The notes: a model not told the origin generated them from the sequence alone. Shown: positions 1-10,853, counted from the stretch's first letter. The stretch is DNA of 64,000 nt from Macrolepiota albuminosa (GCA_027475525.1 JAMWFC010000049.1:621297-685296), one strand, 5' to 3'. Made by a program: numbers and translations.

Positions 1-722
1 TTACCTTTGCCCTTCTGGTCCACATCCTTCGGTGGATGCCTGGACAGCTTTGCTTGTATGGCTGGGCAGCCATACTTCTCTCTGAGGGCAGTAATCCTCA
101 GCTCACTGTCATCCGGCGTGTGCAGTTGCACAGGCACTTTCTTTTTGCTTCTCCGCGACATCACAGACAGTCCGTCAAAGAATACCTCACTCGGTGGCGA
201 TATCTTGTCATCACTAGCCTGATGATATGACTCCTCCTTTGGCGTCCATCGTGGTCCATTCCACGCATACATCGATGCCACTAGCTCATTCCACTCAGCA
301 GGCATTCGTGGATCAAACGCCCATTCAAACGTGGGATGAGGGACCGGTTGATCCCAGATTGACCGATTCGTATGTGTGGAGAATGCCTCGTCCTCCATCA
401 GTCCTTGTTCGTCACCCGTTACTAAGTCCTCGACCTTTACTCGCGACGACGTCGGCTGGCACTCTGTGCTTGCCGTGTGCTGAGGCCACTTGTCGTTACT
501 AAGTCCTCAACCTTTACTCGCGACAACGTTGGCTGGCACTCTGTGCTTGCCGTGTGCTGAGGCCACTTGTCCTCAGGCTTATCCTGCCTCCAGAGTACGT
601 TCGTACTCTATAGCTTCGCTCTCCAGCATCAACACAGCAGGACTATCTGTTGGCAAGCTCGCACGAGCTTGCTCCTCATCCTCTCCATCCTCCACCGTAG
701 GCAGTTTCTTGCCTCCACCTAG
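1..722 (-). pseudogene. pol: Elem-A pol, N-terminal linker before RT (partial)
   Basis: Continues in the same frame as the protease ORF after the in-frame TGA at 723-725. The reading starts LGGGKKLPTVEDGED and aligns with the start of the Elem-F pol (LDGRRRATVQEVEDEQ); further on both carry RMPxEWNELVASM. This is the acidic, poorly conserved linker between protease and RT; the RT itself is off the left edge. The frame is open apart from a shift caused by the 77-bp tandem duplication at 417-570. Expression would require reading through the TGA, as in the three sister copies. Confidence 0.6.
417..570. repeat. 77-bp tandem duplication 1 (copies differ)
   Basis: Copies 417-493 and 494-570. This is the most divergent pair: three mismatches, all CpG versus TpG/CpA. 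It shifts the Elem-A pol frame. The period is exactly 77, as in the other 19 cases, so a join artefact is the likeliest origin. Confidence 0.9.
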
Positions 723-3700
723 TCAATGTCGCCTGACTAGCACCTTCTTCTCTGTGGCGCGGTGTCGATGGAGACGTCCATTGCCATTATCTATGGTCAC
801 TCGCACTGCAGGAATGGTGGTGCCATCCACCACTATCTCATTCTTCGCAAAGTCAAGCACAACCTTGTGCTTCCTCATATACGGCATGCCTATAATCATG
901 TCGTAACAATCAAAATTCGCCACGTCAAGGTACTCTTTTGACCTTGATCTAGCACAGGTGATACTCGCCTGCGTACCAAACTGTACTGCAGCTTGGCTGC
1001 CCACAGTACCCAATTGAAGGAGTAATGGCTCCTTCAATTCACTCACAGAAATATCATGCACTTGGCAAAACTGAGGTGTCACCCCAGTAGTCGTACTACC
1101 TGAATCCCACAATGTCCATGCCTTGTGGCCATTCACTTCAACGTACGACGCCAGACACTCCTTGTCTTCACGCTTCAACACCGGCCGTACCAGCTTCTCC
1201 GGAGCCTTGCGAAGGTGTACTTTATACACCTTCACATTGGCTGCTCCAACTGGTCAGTCTAGTGCGCTGGCCGGGTAGTCCGTCAGAGCTCCCATGAATT
1301 CTGAGTCTGACTCCCGAGCATAATAGTCGTTGTCATATACATCAACCTCAACATATTTGTCATCCGACAACTCCTCTACCACAGAGGCGTTTTCATCCTC
1401 TGGTACACCAGGACTGAGGTTCTCTACCTCTTCGTCTTCCATATCAGGTTCATTTCCTGAGTCTATCCCTTCAGCATCTGGGATAGCAGTGTGTGCTGCC
1501 CATACATATGCACGTGGCTTAACCATAGGCCGTCCACCGCCCACTGGACATGCATTTGCGAAATGCCCAGGCTGGCCACATTTGAAGCACTTATTCGCCC
1601 CGAAAGGGCAAGCTGCTTCAAACTTTGGTGGCCCAGTCGGTGTCGGCACTTTAGCCTCACCAGTAGTCTGGTGCGGCCGAGCACCCTCTCAGCACGGACC
1701 CCTCTGAACGTCCTGCGCTGGTGCATCCCTACGGTCCCCAGGCCGGTCGCTATGGAAGCGTCGTTCCTGCCGAGGTGCTGCTCTTAACACAAACCGCAGG
1801 TTTGTATTGCCCACCATTTCTTTTCGACGGGCCCAGAAGGTGCCTACCTTCCGAGGCTCGGCCTTGTTGGCTGAACAAACCTTTGAGCTATGTAGCCCAA
1901 AGTGTCGTGCAATTTTGTGGGCTTGCTCGTAGCGCAACGCATGCGCTACGAACTCCTCAACAGTATTCACTTCGGGCGATAGCCCGTCATCACAAATGAG
2001 AGACTCTCTCATTGCATTGGGTATCCCACGCAGGAAGGTATCGATTATTACCCAGTTGTCTGGGTAAATAGACATATTCTGTGCGTGGTCTATCAAGGTG
2101 TCATAGAAACCTTGAACACCCAATCGTTTGGTGTAGGACGTTGCAATGAATGCCTCCCGAGCATCCTGCATAGTAGATGCACTTACGAACCAGTTATACA
2201 ATTCAAGAATTACATCCTTGAACATCCATTGCTGTCATGCACGATTATAGTGCAAGACATGATGTCAAAACCAGGCCTTGGCCAGTCTGTCTAGGAACTC
2301 TGGGAGAACGAATACACGTTCTCGATCCAGACGATCCCCCCCATACTGGCATGCTGCCAGATAGTTACACACATCCATTGTCCAGTTTTCCAAGTCACTA
2401 AACTTGGACTCCCCTCTGTATGGTTGGATGTGTTTTGATTCCGCCTTACGCGGCTTGATGCCTTTGGGAAGGCGCAATGCTATGCCTACCGCATCGTCAA
2501 TTATGCTACTGAGGCGTTGGTGCATATTCTCAGTATACACCTTTGTCGCCTCAGTTATCCCAGGCGTTTTATTCCTACCTTCTGCTGGAGGTACTACAGA
2601 GAATGCACGTACTGGTCGGTGACCTGTATAGTGCACTTTCCCCGCATCATTCCAATGCAGTGGGCTCTCCTGTCCCCCTAGCCCTTCTGTCACCTGTCTT
2701 TCAGGGACTCAGCTCGGATCCGCCATGGGCAGGTCTCCCCTCCTAGTGTCAGGCTGACGTGTCCGTTGGACATATTGCCTTCTCATTTCATTGATGGGCG
2801 TTATCCCATCAAATAAAATCCCCTGGTCATCTATCCAGGAGTGTCCCTGGCGTTTCAGGTCTTGGTTCCACATGCGCTGATAAGCTACCCTCTCCGCAAA
2901 CTTATCAGCCAACGGCACTTGATTCGTCAGTGGAGTATTCTCCACTGATTCCTGTTTTGGATGAGGGTGCCTTGTCCCCCCCATTTCGGGTAGGTTACTA
3001 TCTACCACAGGTATGGTAGACACCGATTCAGCCGTCGACAGAGGTCTCCTTAGTTGACCTCTGAATACATTTTGTCTCTGTGCTGCTGCGAACCTTGCAG
3101 CGAACTGCTCGTCAGACTCTCCTGCTTGCTGGGGAGCATATATATTGCTCATCGCCTCTTCCAGGTGGGGAGACAACTCTGGCTTTGCCACCGTAGGTAT
3201 ACTCGGAATCAAGTTTGCCCCCTCTGGAGTCGAGGCAGCTGATCCTCGATTAGCCTTGCGGTACATATATGCTTGGGCTTCCAGCTCAAGAATCTGGACA
3301 TACAATGTAATGTATTCAACGGTATTTAATTGAGGTACATTATCACCTCTAGCCTGTATCAACCGTATGTGTTTCAGTACATACAGTCCTAGTCGAGCAC
3401 GAGTGGTATCCTTTGTAATGCTAGGGTATCTTTTCCATAGCATGGCACACTGAACCTGAAGGGTGGACTCACTCCGTCTACTCTCCTTGTCATCGGAAGT
3501 TTTGTCTTCCCAATGTACTGCCGGTGTTCTTTGCTTGGGAATTGTCGTTTCCTGTGGCACTCCAACTCCCTGCTGACGTTGCGTCAGTGGAGTGGACTCA
3601 GTTGGCACTCTCCAACTGCCCGCCTCAGGCCTCGGCATCTTTCCCAGGAAGTACAACGAAGGTCTGCGACCTTCAGTTGGTCTCTGAGTGCTACTCCTGC

Positions 3701-4010
3701 TCTGGAACTGTCGCCCAGACCTCCCAGTCTGCACGGGAAATTCATGTTCCCTGCCGGGTCACTGTTCCAGGTCTTCCACAGCTGCCCCTGGTCTCGCTGC
3801 ACCGCTTGGTGCAGCTGTCGGCTGCACTTCACTCCATTGCGTCCCTCCTGGCATCCCCTGAGGCTGCCGGGAAGGCTCGGCCTCTGTATATTCTGACCCG
3901 GGACGACCCAGGTCAGTCACTGCAGATTGAGGATACGCCAATGACCGGTCGATGGTCTCACCATCGCGTGTTGGTTCAGCAGATTGATTGGTCTCCATCC
4001 AATCAGGCAT
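723..4010 (-). pseudogene. gag: Elem-A gag-protease polyprotein, decayed by in-frame TGA codons
   Basis: One reading frame runs from an ATG at 4010 (a TTG-started frame is open from 4070) to a TGA at 723-725. It is broken by stops near 3757, 2707, 2263, 1687 and 1252; those I could compare with sister copies are CGA-to-TGA changes. The N-terminal half is low-complexity and hydrophilic; the gag core (2709-1689) aligns with Elem-E gag (LPEFLDRLAKAWF, VQGFYDTLIDHAQN). A canonical CCHC zinc knuckle, CFKCGQPGHFANAC, lies near 1547-1589, followed by an acidic spacer. The retroviral-type aspartic protease has LWDSGSTTTG near 1110 and an IIGMPYMR flap-side motif near 890. The terminal TGA is followed by CTAG (see findings). 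Confidence 0.85.
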
Positions 4011-4080
4011 TGATACGTCTCTATTACTCCGGAAGCGTGCGTCAAGAAGTTGATGCACTGTTCGATGCAATCACAGTCTA

Positions 4081-4147
4081 GGCTATTGGTCTAGACATGT
4101 AGTCTTTGTTCGTAGTATCAGAATTGAACCCGAAAGGTTCAAAAAAG
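4081..4147 (-). other. Elem-A leader with hairpin next to the 5' LTR
   Basis: Between the LTR and the gag frame. On the minus strand the LTR is followed by a T-run and then GAACC-TTTC-GGGTTC, a small hairpin (4127-4141). No TGG-started, tRNA-complementary primer site is seen at the LTR edge. Confidence 0.45.
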
Positions 4148-4337
4148 TGAAACAAAGTCAAGAATGGTTAGCCTTACAGTCACACTAACAGAACCAGATC
4201 GATAATCAATTCTAGTACTACAAAGTATGACAGTAAAATTGGCTGCCTTATGTAAGGCAGCCAGCATGTATGTAAGGTAGTAATAACTAATTAATATAAG
4301 TATATATTAATTAATTAACTAAAATATAATATGTTAC
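4148..4337 (-). repeat. Elem-A 5' LTR
   Basis: About 190 bp, ends TGTAAC/GTTTCA in element sense. The left edge was set by aligning the T-rich leader with that of Elem-E. It contains the perfect palindrome GGCTGCCTTA-TG-TAAGGCAGCC near 4241-4262 and is otherwise AT-rich. No second LTR is in the window, so the limits are inferred. Confidence 0.6.
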
Positions 4338-4532
4338 ACTTTGCGCACATAACTGTCTGCCCCCCCTGCCGTTGCCCTTCCCTGCGGCCTCATCTCGTCG
4401 CTCTCCATTTCTGGCGGTCTGGGATGGGCACGGGGACCATCTCCATGGTCCCGGAGGATCAGCGCGTCCCATGGGTGGGCGTGTCACAAGAGCAGTTCGA
4501 GCATGCCCTGGAGAGGCCCCGGGGCCTGCCGT
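4338..4532 (+). other. Short flank between Elem-A and Elem-B, probably Elem-H opposite-strand ORF
   Basis: A GC-rich piece with an open plus-strand reading, VPEDQRVPWVGVSQEQFEHA, in a different base composition from the flanking LTRs. Because Elem-B begins at 4533 and ends near 50842, this piece and the Elem-H plus-strand ORF after 50843 should have been contiguous before Elem-B inserted. I do not recognise the protein, and no matching TSD was found to prove the join. Confidence 0.4.
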
Positions 4533-5467
4533 TGATAGGACCCCATACAGGATCAGTGCATCAACGGCAGGCTACGACAACACAGCACAGGCTCAGGATA
4601 CCTTAGCGCGTGCTAACTAACCAATTTTGGCAATATTTGACGGCCACGCACGGCAAGAAGCAGATCCAATCAGTGATAGCACTGACGGCAGACAGAATGA
4701 CAACTGACAGATGGCATCAGTCACTGACGACAGCACTTAGGGAGAAGCCTGATGATCTATCAAAAACTGATGGACAGCTTGGCGTTTGACCTTGGCGTCT
4801 GACACCGCTTAGCACCTCGATCTGGCACCTGACATCGCTAAGCCTTTTGGACAGACAGAAGGGTGATGGATTGATGGTTTAGCATCACGATCTGCTGCCT
4901 GGCGTCACTAAGGGTCTTGAATGGACAGTAGGAATCTGAAACCATTGGAGCTACCCCTATGAAATTTTCTAGTTTACCGCACTTCGGCAATGGTTGGTCA
5001 CTGGTGACGGTGAACTCCTTGTAGTATATAAAGTACTTACCGACTTGTACATACCGATCGAACAATAGACCAGAGTTTCCTGCTCCCCTTTCTTCAGTCT
5101 CCCTTATGCTCAAGATTTCATTTATGGTCGGCAACGTCGAACTCGTCGGCAGTTGCAGACTATCGCTAGCCTTCGACCTATTTGCGCCTTGCAGCTACGG
5201 CGGGCATTTACAACGCTTAGACTTTGCTAAGCTTACTGTGTTCTTGCCACTGACATTGCCGTGTTTGCTTACTGCTTCTCTCATAGGTGCTTTACCTTAG
5301 TGCTTTACACTTGCTGACCCCCTTACCGACTTTACCTCATTTTCACAGGTGCGTTCTCTGGGACCTGCCCAGGACTCCTCACATCACTTATAGCGTGCCC
5401 AACGCAAGCTTTTGGTACGGTAACACTATAGTTATATTTGTTACTGACCAAACTTTGGGCATCATCA
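4533..5467 (+). repeat. Elem-B 5' LTR
   Basis: 935 bp, TGATAGG...ATCATCA. It is homologous in full length to the Elem-D LTRs (reverse orientation) and to 49821-50842. It contains a TATATAAA box and is followed by a tRNA-type primer-binding site three bases downstream. Confidence 0.9.
5025..5032 (+). promoter_or_regulatory. TATA box in Elem-B 5' LTR
   Basis: TATATAAA inside the LTR, at the place where the Elem-D LTR has TATAAAA. The position is consistent with a U3 promoter; the start site is not determined. Confidence 0.5.
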
Positions 5468-5470
5468 AAT

Positions 5471-5488
5471 TGGAGCCCACCACGAGGG
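5471..5488 (+). other. Elem-B primer-binding site
   Basis: TGGAGCCCACCACGAGGG begins three bases after the LTR and would pair with a tRNA 3' end (ending ...GGGCTCCA). Elem-D has the same site with CG in place of CA. I cannot name the tRNA from sequence alone. Confidence 0.7.
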
Positions 5489-5637
5489 ATCTCTAGGGCA
5501 GAATTCCACCAGAAACCCGTTTCCAGCGTAGGTGCCATCTGCTAGAGCAGTCAGCAGAAGGCATAGCTCCTTCCCATCCATCAACTCCACAACTACCTGG
5601 TGCCTTACCGGGTCTCTCTCAACTTTAGCGCCGACGA
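5489..5637 (+). other. Elem-B leader, first part
   Basis: Non-coding leader homologous to the Elem-D leader (17494-17852), with an internal deletion near 5617. It ends at the Elem-C insertion site and resumes at 29405. Confidence 0.75.
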
Positions 5638-5877
5638 TGTAACGAAGTTACAGGTATTGTGAGAGCTTAGGTTCACACTGCACAGAATCAGACCAGTCCG
5701 GTCTATTGACTATGTAGTATAAACACAAAAGTAAGCTGCTTAATAAGCAGCACATGTACGTATATATATATGGTAAGGTAATTAATATATTAATATTATA
5801 TTATAATAATTATAATATAATATCTACTACAGTAAGTAAAGCTATGTGGCCAATGCCACATAGCGGACTACGCTACA
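5638..5877 (-). repeat. Elem-C 3' LTR
   Basis: 240 bp, TGTA...TACA. Same family as the Elem-E LTRs. It contains the inverted repeat GCTATGTGGC...GCCACATAGC and a second palindrome AGCTGCTTAATAAGCAGC-like near 5736. Bounded on the left by Elem-B leader sequence. Confidence 0.92.
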
Positions 5878-5906
5878 CACCCCCCAATCAGACCGAGCTA
5901 CGGTCT
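5878..5906 (-). promoter_or_regulatory. Elem-C polypurine tract and adjacent stem-loop
   Basis: In element sense, TTGGGGGGTG directly precedes the 3' LTR (5878-5887). Just upstream is AGACCG-AGCTA-CGGTCT (5890-5906), a perfect 6-bp stem. The same arrangement occurs in Elem-E and Elem-F. Confidence 0.7.
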
Positions 5907-5922
5907 TGAGATAATACAACGG

Positions 5923-7232
5923 TCAGGCCATTGGTAAGTCAGGGATGGGGGCAATGGGAGAGTCCCCAGGCTCCCAGAATGGATCAGCAGTCGTGTCATC
6001 CATGTCGTAGTCGAGGAGTTCATCCTCGGGTGCGGGTGCATAGGAAGTGCCCGAAGGCCCTGCTACTGGCAGGGAGTCGTCATAGTCCTGGAGGGGGGAC
6101 AGTGTGAGATTGGGGTCAATGATCGACCCCGGGATAGGTGGTTGGGGATCAGGAAGATCCCCAGTGTCGGACGGATACTGGCGCGTCCAGATCTCACGGG
6201 CATGAATGTCTTGCCCGATGAGGAGGTACATCCCCTTGGTGAGCGTGTCATTGTAAGCACAACAATTGTCCTGCTGCTGGAGCATCAGGCGTTGTCGATC
6301 GCCAATGGTGGCCTCGCGCCACCCATCCCACTGAGCAATGGACTGGGGTGTATCATAATGGTCAAGGCATTGTAGCCTCTCGTCGTTGATAGCGGCCGCC
6401 TCGTTGTAGAGCCAGCTGTCGCTGAAGAATAGGTGGGCCAAGTAGGTGACCCCATAGGTGTATGCATGGTCAGCCCAGCTGACTGGAATTTGGTTGTAAA
6501 GAAGGATGCATAACGCGTCTGAAGTGGTGAACACAGAAGCTGATGCTTCTGGGATGTCCACAGCCCAAGCCTCGAAGTTAGGGTCGTCGGCATGGAGGGG
6601 CACAAAGACTTGCCCCGTAGCCGCCTCGTACTCAGCCACGGCCTCTTTGTAGAGGCCTGGCCTTGCGAATACATAGGCCAGGTACTTGTGTACCGTGGAC
6701 TTTGAGGGGCGGCTGGCGCTGAGGACGCGTACAAGCGCAAACCCAAAGAGGCTGCGCCAATGAATGCGCATGGCCCGGTCCATGGCCAGACTGGTCCATA
6801 CGTTGGACGTCCCAGGACGTCCATAGAGAAGGGCATATGAGCCCAGGTAGTCCAAAGCAAATGGTTGCTTTGGATCAGGGGGAGTAAGGCCGACGAAGGC
6901 AATTCTCCCTCCCTCTTTGTGGCGATAGATCCGCGTTGGCACAATCATTCGTGGGATGTTCTCCTGCTCCTCTGGACTTGCGAAGGGTACCGCAATGGTC
7001 CTATACGTGACCTCGTTGAGTAAGTGAGACATGGCTCTGTCTCGGGCAGTAGGATGGCAGTTGAGCGCCACCCGCTTGAATTTGTTGAGCAATAGATAGC
7101 CCAACTGATGCTGACAAATTGGCGTAAACTGGTTGTTAACCAGTGCATGAAGCCTGCGGACTTCTTGAGGACTGCGGAGGAACCCACGAGGTGCCACTTG
7201 GTACACCTTACTGTTGTGGGGCGTCGACACGG
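5923..7232 (-). CDS. Elem-C ORF-X, C-terminal domain (exonic part left of Elem-D)
   Basis: Roughly 435 residues to the stop at 5923-5925, open without stops. This is the C-terminal part of the ORF that follows pol in family 1 elements. It shares with Elem-E and Elem-F the motifs APRGF(L/S)RSP, FGRPG-like YALLYGRPG, MRIHWRSLFGFAL, RPGLYKEAVAEY, VSWADHAYTYGV and QWDGWREAT. The tail is acidic and proline-rich. I see no signal peptide, transmembrane segment or known catalytic motif; I do not recognise the family. Elem-D is inserted at 7232/7233, separating it from its N-terminal part at 18826-20884. Apparent starts upstream of 7232 are Elem-D LTR sequence. Confidence 0.8.
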
Positions 7233-8261
7233 TGATGACGCCCAAAGTTTGGTCAGTAACAAATGTAACTGGTTTGTTACCGTACCAAGAGTGTGCGTTG
7301 GGCGCGCTAAAAGTGATTTGAGGAGTCCCGGGCAGGTCCCAGAGAACGCGTCTGTGAAAAAGGTGTAAAGTCGGTAACGGGTGCCGGCAAGTGTAAGCGC
7401 TAAGGTAAAGCGCCTAGGAAGAAGCGGTAAGTGAAGACGGCAAGGGTGAGCGGCAAGAGCACGATAAGCTTAGCAAAGTTCTAAGCGTCGATAATGCCTG
7501 CCGTAGTTGCAAGGCGCGAGTATGTCGAGTGTTGGCGAACGTCTGCAACTGCCGATGAGTTTTGACGTTGCCGACCGTAGCGTAAATGAGCTCTTGAGCG
7601 TAAGGGAGACTGAAGTAAGTGGGGGAAACTGTGGTCTATTCGTCTGCTGGTCCATTGTACAAGTCGGTAAGTACTTTTATACTACAAAGAGTTCGCCGTC
7701 GCCAGTGACCAACCATCGCCAAAGTGCGGTAAACTGGAAAATTTCATAGGGGTAGCTCCAACGGTTTCCGATCCCTACCGTCCTTGGAGGACCCTTGGCG
7801 CCACCAGGCGGCAGATCGCGGTACTAAACCATCAATCCATCACCCTTCTGCCTGTCAGAACACCTAAGCGACGTTGGGCGCCAAATCGAGACGGTAAGCG
7901 GTGTCAGACGCCAAGGTCAAACGCCAAGCTGTCCGTCAGTTTTTGATAGATCATCAAGCTTCTCGCTAAGCGCTGTCATCAGTGACTGATGCCATCTGTC
8001 AGTTGTCATTCCTGCTGCCGTCGGCGCTATCATTGATTGGATCTGCTTCTTGCCGTGCGCGGCCGTCGGGAATGGCTTAAAATGGGTAGAACGCATGCGC
8101 CAAGTTCGGAACGAGTGCGGCAAGGTTTCCGGAGCCGGTGCCGCGCCTGCCGTTGATGCGCCTAACCTGTATAGGGTCCTATCATCAACGAGTGCGGCAA
8201 GGTTTCCGGAGCCGGTGCCGCGCCTGCCGTTGATGCGCCTAACCTGTATAGGGTCCTATCA
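7233..8261 (-). repeat. Elem-D 3' LTR (includes a 77-bp duplication)
   Basis: TGATGACGCCC...CCTATCA read on the plus strand. Its natural end is at 8184, repeated at 8261 by the tandem duplication 8110-8263. Otherwise it is the same 952 bp as 17874-18825. Short ORFs inside it recur in every LTR copy and are not genes. Confidence 0.93.
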
Positions 8262-8263
8262 TC
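8110..8263. repeat. 77-bp tandem duplication 2
   Basis: Copies 8110-8186 and 8187-8263, identical. It duplicates the LTR end; the sister LTR at 17874-18825 has a single copy. Confidence 0.95.
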
Positions 8264-8272
8264 TCCCCCAAC
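8262..8272 (-). promoter_or_regulatory. Elem-D polypurine tract
   Basis: In element sense GTTGGGGGAGA lies directly upstream of the 3' LTR; Elem-B has GTTGGAGGGAGA in the same place. This is the plus-strand DNA priming site expected for an LTR element. Confidence 0.75.
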
Positions 8273-8429
8273 TGAAAAATTGACTGTCCTCAGTCACCAA
8301 ATAAGGCTACCGTTACCGCTTTTGTGACAAGTGGTCCGTGCGTTCTTGAGATTTGGTTTATAGTCCTGGCGCATGAGTGTGGACTTCGTTTCTCCTCCCC
8401 ATCTTTTCCTGGCGCTCCATTAAAAAAAT

Positions 8430-10853
8430 ATGTCTTTTCGAATTCCAACTCCGCCTCCAGTACCGTCCCGTGAGGCTCAAGACGCCGCCTCTGCCTACAT
8501 CGTTAAGGCCAACAATTTCCTTAAGCGCATCGATGGTGTGGGCGCGGAGGCGCCTACAAACCTTGTTATTGCCGTAATGAAGTTATTGGAACGTTGGTAC
8601 GAAGTCCGTGTCCTTGGCGTAGGCTGGGACAGGGAGATAGAGGTGCGGGAGTGGTGCCGATCGCGGTACTTGGATCATCGTGGCGCGGAGTGGCTAGCGC
8701 CCTTTGCTCGCTTTGTAAGTACCTCCAGTTCTTGCCGTGTCGCTAGCTGATCTAGTTGCCAGGCGCCTCCTCCCGTCCCAACGATCGAGGACGAGTTGGA
8801 GGACATTCTGTCCGGTGCCTTGCCGATGACGGTAAGCGCGCCTGCGGCAGAGTGAGTACTCCTAACCCATTCTTTTAACTTAGCTTTGGTCTGATCTGTC
8901 CCCCCACAGCAAACAAGAGGTGCTGGCGCCCTTGGCGCGCATGCAGGTGGAGGAGGAGATCGCGGCAAGGCAGGAGGCGACTTCTCAAGACGCCCGCGAG
9001 ATCACCAGGGCGTTAGAGGAGCGAGAGCGGGTTGCCGCGTTGGCCGCAGAGATGGAGGAGGTTGCCGCAGGGAGGGTGCCTGCCGCCGAGAGGCAGGCGG
9101 TAGCAGAGGGATCCGGCAAGGGTGGTCGCGCCGGCAGTGCACAGAGCCCAGCACTGCCGGCTAGCAGGAAGGGCTCCCCACTAAAGCCGGGAAAGGCTTT
9201 AAAGAAGGTGAGTTTTGGCCTATTCTTGCCGCTGCCGTGCCACGCTAACCACTGTTTCCAAGTCTCGCAAGGGCAAGGCCCCCCAGTACGCGGTAAGTGT
9301 TCTTTTTGGACCTAGGCGGTGTTTACTAACTTGTGTCTGGAGGCGCCAACGCAAAGTTCCTTCGACGACAAGGAACTGAAAGGTTTACTTTTGGCGCGTC
9401 GGGAGGAGGCGGTCCTTGACGAGGGGCAGGAGGCCGGGGTTGTCATGGAAGAGATGAAGGGGAAGAAGACTGTTTCCCTAGCGACCCGGCAGGCGTTCAA
9501 GGAGGCAAGGGGAGCGGTAAGTGACTTTTCTGTCTTTATTCTTTTTCTGACTCTTTGCGCTAGTGCGACAAGTGCTGGGCCGATAACGACCCGGAAGGCT
9601 GTTGGTTCCCGACTGGGGCCCAGCCGTGTTATCGTTGCGGCGCCTTGAAACGCGCTTGCACTATCGACGGGGCGAAGAGTCGCGAGCGTGGCGGCGCGCC
9701 AGACGCTCTCGTCGAGAAGACGTTTTCCCGCGCGGTGTTGGTAAGGAGGGCGAGGGAGTTTGTGGAGGGGCAGAGGAAGAAGGTGGCTGCCGGTGGCATG
9801 GCAGCAATTGGACGAGCCTCCTTGGCGTTACCGACGCGCCAAGGGGATGGGACGGAATCTGTCGGCAATCGAGGCGCCGGCGAGCGCCAAGGGACTTCGG
9901 TCCCAGAGAAACGACAAGCCCCTTCCCCAAGCAAGGGGAAGGGCAAAGCAAAGCGCCCCCGCGTTGTATCGTCGTCGCCTTCCCCCTCGCCAACGCCTCG
10001 CGATACCGAGATGGCCGACCTGGAGAAGGCGTTGGCGGCTAGTCGCCTCCCGCCTCGTGACACAGAGGCTGGCCCCAGCGGTCTCTTGTCGCCTATTCAC
10101 TTGGCGGCAAGATCTCTTGGCGGGGAACAGGAGGAGGGAGAACGGGAAGCGGTTGGCGATGCGGCGCCTCGGGACGAGCTGGAAAAAGCCCCTGCCGACA
10201 TCGAGATGGGGGAAGAGAAGGCAGAGGGAGCGGCAACGGGAGGAGATGAGGACGCTGAAGGGGAGGAGGACGAAACCTTGGCGACGCAGCGCCAAGGTGA
10301 CGAGGAGATGGTAGCGGGAGAGGGCAAGGGAGAAGGGGAGGCAGCGGCAGAAGTCGCCCGGGAGGGGCCTCAGTGGCGTTGGCTGCCGCCTTACGGCAAC
10401 GTCGCCCCTTGGGAGGTGTCAGATCCTGAGGACGTTGTAGGGCTGGAGCCAAGGCGTCCCGTGATCGCCAGGGTTAATCCTGCCTGGACCCCGCAGCCGC
10501 AGCCGACAGTGACTGGCGACGCTTTCCAGTGGCTGGGCCAGGACCTCGTTTACCCGGTTATAGCGCTCAATCCTCGCGACATGTTGGAGCGCTATTCCCG
10601 GAGAGCGGCAACGATGGAGGCGACTATGAGTCGGGAACGGGAGCGAGTGCGCGGTCAACTGATGGCGCTGCGACTGCGCTATTCCAACCTGGGTCGTAGC
10701 CTTCGCGTGCTTCGCGATTACCAGGGGGATTGCCAAGCAGCCATGGATTGGCAAGCTGCCAATAACATTCTTCCTGGCGACCTTCTCCCCCTTCGCGACT
10801 CTTCCTTGCCGGTATCTGACGATTCCCTGTCATTAGAGGACGATAGCGAGTAA
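8430..10853 (+). CDS. Opposite-strand six-exon gene of Elem-D: Cys6-cluster, coiled-coil protein
   Basis: Predicted exons: 8430-8714, 8763-8851, 8910-9207, 9263-9292, 9343-9516, 9564-10853. All introns are 47-58 bp with GTAAGT or GTGAGT donors and AG acceptors; the sum is 2166 nt (721 residues) in one frame. Exon 1 (MSFRIPTPPPVPS) holds a small conserved domain (LVIAVMKLLERWYEVRVLG); exons 3-5 are charged and helical. Exon 6 opens with C-X2-C-X8-C-X8-C-X2-C-X6-C (9564-9659), close to the fungal Zn2Cys6 DNA-binding pattern. A long acidic region and a C-terminal helical domain (MLERYSRRAATMEATMSRE) follow. The gene lies between pol and the 3' LTR, antisense to gag-pol. Elem-B has the same gene. 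Role unknown; a nuclear DNA-binding regulator of the element is a hypothesis. Splice sites are inferred from sequence only. Confidence 0.75.

Larger units (their letters stand above)
1..4337 (-). mobile_element. Elem-A: Ty3/gypsy element, family 1, truncated by the window edge
   Basis: Right (5') part of a minus-strand LTR retrotransposon: 5' LTR at 4148-4337, short leader, gag-protease (723-4010) and the first part of pol (1-722). RT, integrase, ORF-X and the 3' LTR would lie left of the window. Protein order and sequence match Elem-C, -E and -F, but it is a more divergent member with a different LTR. It abuts a short piece assigned to Elem-H at 4338. The TSD cannot be checked because the left end is missing. 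Confidence 0.85.

Noticed and set aside
4100..4147. A tRNA gene suggested by GGGTTCAATTC in the Elem-A leader
   Set aside because: Only a T-arm-like string; no cloverleaf, anticodon arm or acceptor pairing nearby.
7470..8283. Small ORFs repeated at 7470-8283 and 18111-18915
   Set aside because: They are identical because they sit in the two LTRs of Elem-D; no independent coding evidence.
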